Shown here: in pieces, positions 4,549-5,633 of the stretch
Layout of the letters: each line of letters opens with the position of its first letter
Position numbering within the stretch: the stretch's first letter is position 1
DNA from: an uncultured Mailhella sp.
GTDB taxonomy: Bacteria > Desulfobacterota > Desulfovibrionia > Desulfovibrionales > Desulfovibrionaceae
Direction of reading: 5' to 3'
DNA length: 5,633 bases
NCBI GenBank assembly: GCA_948482415.1
Contig: CAOMFZ010000132.1
Coordinates: 1 to 5,633, forward strand
The notes under the pieces: generated by a model
What the model was told of the DNA's origin: nothing
What the model saw: the letters and a program-made list of their open reading frames with translations, nothing else
Database searches by the model: none
Translations under genes and position numbers: made by a program

Positions 4549-5210
4549 TTGTAACCACACCCCCAAACCGTTTCAATATACACCCGGTCAGTATGCGCCG
4601 CAATTTTTGTTCGTATCCTGCGGATATGTTCTGTTACAACGCTACTGTCCCCCTCACTGTCGTAACCCCAAATACGCTCATAAATCCGTTCTTTATCAAA
4701 GACCTGTCCCGGATTTTGGGATAGCAATTCTACAATATCAAATTCCTTTTTCGCAAGCCCAACACGTTTATCGGAAAAAAACAGACAACGCTCTAAATAG
4801 TCAATCGTCAAATCGCCGGAAAATCTTACCTGTGCTTCAAAGCTGTGCCGCTTTTCCCGCCGCAAGTGGGCGATTACCCTTGCTTCAAGCTCCATAAGCG
4901 AAAAAGGCTTGACTATATAATCATCACCACCGGCGGCAAACCCCCTTACCTTATCAGTATCTTCAATTCGGGCAGTTAAAAAAAGGATAGGGCAGGATAT
5001 ATAATTGCGAATGCGTTCACAAACTTCTAAGCCGTCCAATCCGGGCATATTTATATCAAGTAAAATAATGTTTGGTTGCCGCTCTATTTGTTTTAATGCT
5101 TCTTCGCCATTTGTGGCAAATAAAACAAGATAGCCTTTGCTTTCAAAAAAGCTACGGAGCATTAACACAATGTCTATTTCATCATCAACTATCAATATTT
5201 TTGTATTCAT
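4536..5210 (-). CDS. Response regulator, OmpR/PhoB class (VanR-like)
   Basis: This 224-residue DNA-binding regulator is the partner of the kinase encoded next. The receiver domain (1-118) has the acidic pair Asp9/Asp10 in ILIVDDE, phosphoacceptor Asp52 in LLDINMPGLDG, the switch Thr79 in LFLTAR and Lys101 in YIVKPFS. A winged helix of OmpR/PhoB type (about 125-224) ends with the recognition helix region SVVTEHIRRIRTKI and the wing VYIETVWGCGYKW. The pattern KVRGFAAGGDDYIVKPFS is close to VanR-type regulators as I remember them. The start at 5210 is supported by GGAGG 9 nt upstream; upstream in-frame codons lack a ribosome binding site. It likely activates the ABC genes and perhaps its own operon; no binding site could be assigned with confidence. 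Confidence 0.93.
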   Translation of the reverse strand: MNTKILIVDDEIDIVLMLRSFFESKGYLVLFATNGEEALKQIERQPNIILLDINMPGLDGLEVCERIRNYISCPILFLTARIEDTDKVRGFAAGGDDYIVKPFSLMELEARVIAHLRREKRHSFEAQVRFSGDLTIDYLERCLFFSDKRVGLAKKEFDIVELLSQNPGQVFDKERIYERIWGYDSEGDSSVVTEHIRRIRTKIAAHTDRVYIETVWGCGYKWIK

Positions 5211-5256
5211 TTTTTTGCACCTCCGTATCAAATTGAAGATAGCAGACAATTCTCAA

Positions 5257-5445
5257 TTATTTATCTACTTTTTGAACTACCTTTTTACGTGCGTCAACAG
5301 GCTTCTCTGCGTCTTTTGGTATCAACCACATACGGCTGAATTTTGCCACACCGGGTATGCGGTTTTCCTCACATAGCTTTTGTACCCGTCTTTCTGAAAT
5401 ACCCCATTTTTTAGCTGCTTCCGGGGCAGAAATAAACTCTAACAT
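5257..5445 (-). CDS. Small excisionase-like helix-turn-helix DNA-binding protein
   Basis: This 62-residue protein begins MLEFISAPEAAKKWGISERR and carries an excisionase/MerR-type helix-turn-helix: the helix SAPEAAKKWGI (6-16), the recognition segment SERRVQKLCEENRIP (17-31), then the short wing VAKFSRMWLIPKDAEKP (33-49) and a lysine-rich tail. Similar small proteins are common in clostridial mobile elements, where some act as excision factors and others as repressors. The start at 5445 is chosen for AAAGGAGA 7 nt upstream; two more in-frame starts lie 6 and 21 nt further up, but the first would crowd the ribosome site. It is the first gene after a strong promoter and lies 46 bp before the response regulator, so it is probably cotranscribed and may regulate this operon. 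Function is inferred. Confidence 0.8.
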   Translation of the reverse strand: MLEFISAPEAAKKWGISERRVQKLCEENRIPGVAKFSRMWLIPKDAEKPVDARKKVVQKVDK

Positions 5446-5480
5446 TTTCATTCTCCTTTTCTCCAAACTCTATCAGTATA

Positions 5481-5509
5481 ATTATATACGGTTAGCCGAA
5501 TAAATTCAA
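5481..5509 (-). promoter_or_regulatory. Housekeeping-type promoter for the HTH/two-component operon
   Basis: Minus strand TTGAAT (5509-5504), exactly 17 bp, then consensus TATAAT (5486-5481). The -35 matches four of six bases. Transcription should start near 5474, leaving a leader of about 30 nt before the ATG at 5445. A second overlapping TATACT lies a few bases further on. It is the best sigma-A promoter in the window and serves the helix-turn-helix gene, the response regulator and the kinase. Confidence 0.7.
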
Positions 5510-5613
5510 GGCGTTTGTTATAGCGTTTAGGAATTATTTAAGCTAATAAGCAGAATTGTGTAAGCATATCCAAGAGGAAAGGTGAACAGTAAAATGTAAT
5601 AGGGTGAATAACT
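5510..5613 (+). other. Upstream region of the divergent plus-strand gene
   Basis: This AT-rich stretch contains no convincing plus-strand promoter. TTGTTA at 5515-5520 has no good -10 partner. Near its end is AGAGGAAAGGTG (5573-5584), a ribosome-binding-like site placed before an ATG directly followed by a stop (5594-5599). A second site AGGGTG (5601-5606) suits the ATG at 5614. Confidence 0.4.
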
Positions 5614-5633
5614 ATGGCAAAAAGACCAGTACC
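5614..5633 (+). CDS. Start of a plus-strand gene, cut by the window edge
   Basis: ATG at 5614 with AGGGTG 7 nt upstream opens a frame reading Met-Ala-Lys-Arg-Pro-Val-Pro to the last base. The position of the ribosome site and the divergent arrangement support a real start. Seven residues are not enough to name a family. It is the only plus-strand gene in the window and would mark the boundary of the cargo block. Confidence 0.5.

Noticed and set aside
5211..5249. Thirteen extra residues at the N-terminus of the response regulator
   Set aside because: The receiver domain starts properly at MNTKILIVDDE with GGAGG 9 nt upstream; the longer start has no ribosome site.
5200..5270. Separate promoter between the HTH gene and the response regulator (TTGAGA with a weak -10)
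   Set aside because: No hexamer resembling TATAAT lies at 16-18 bp, and the 46-bp gap is consistent with one operon.
1..5633. CRISPR array, tRNA or rRNA genes, insertion sequence ends
   Set aside because: No regularly spaced repeats, cloverleaf-like segments, rRNA motifs, transposase frames or terminal inverted repeats with target duplications were seen.

Overview
The window looks like part of an integrative conjugative element from a low-to-mid GC Firmicute, most likely a gut Clostridium or Lachnospiraceae/Ruminococcaceae relative. The grounds are strong AAAGGAGG-type ribosome binding sites, Gram-positive-style proteins, and a backbone gene pair (a sigma-70 region 4 protein overlapping a small helix-turn-helix protein) that resembles Orf7/Orf8 of Tn916-type elements. 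No conjugation, integrase or relaxase gene is inside the window, so the element assignment is inference. Every complete gene is on the minus strand, so the biology reads from right to left.

Right edge: a gene begins on the plus strand at 5614 and leaves the window after six full codons. Diverging from it, a well-formed promoter (5481-5509) drives a 62-residue helix-turn-helix protein, then a VanR/OmpR-type response regulator and its sensor histidine kinase, whose genes overlap by 13 bp. A 12-bp perfect inverted repeat followed by a T run (3308-3346) separates the kinase from an ABC ATPase and an ABC-2-type permease that are joined by an ATGA overlap. This five-gene block looks like a cargo module that senses an envelope stress or peptide and responds with a transporter. 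The substrate cannot be read from the sequence.

Middle (846-1337): a 490-bp stretch without a conventional gene, but densely structured on the minus strand. It holds two short reading frames with good ribosome binding sites (27 and 36 codons). One lies across a terminator hairpin. The other has its Shine-Dalgarno in a hairpin loop and carries a Pro-Pro-Pro-Gly stretch. Three related GC-rich hairpins have arms that can re-pair with their neighbours, and further hairpins sit just before the sigma gene. The layout resembles leader-peptide attenuators that respond to ribosome stalling, and it is the most interesting part of the window.

Left: the sigma-like gene (402-845) and the helix-turn-helix gene (170-418) overlap by 17 bp and are probably translationally coupled. 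Positions 1-169 hold no recognisable gene, only GC-rich inverted repeats. A working picture is that expression of the backbone regulator pair is gated by translation-sensitive RNA, while the two-component/ABC cargo is controlled by its own promoter and an internal terminator.
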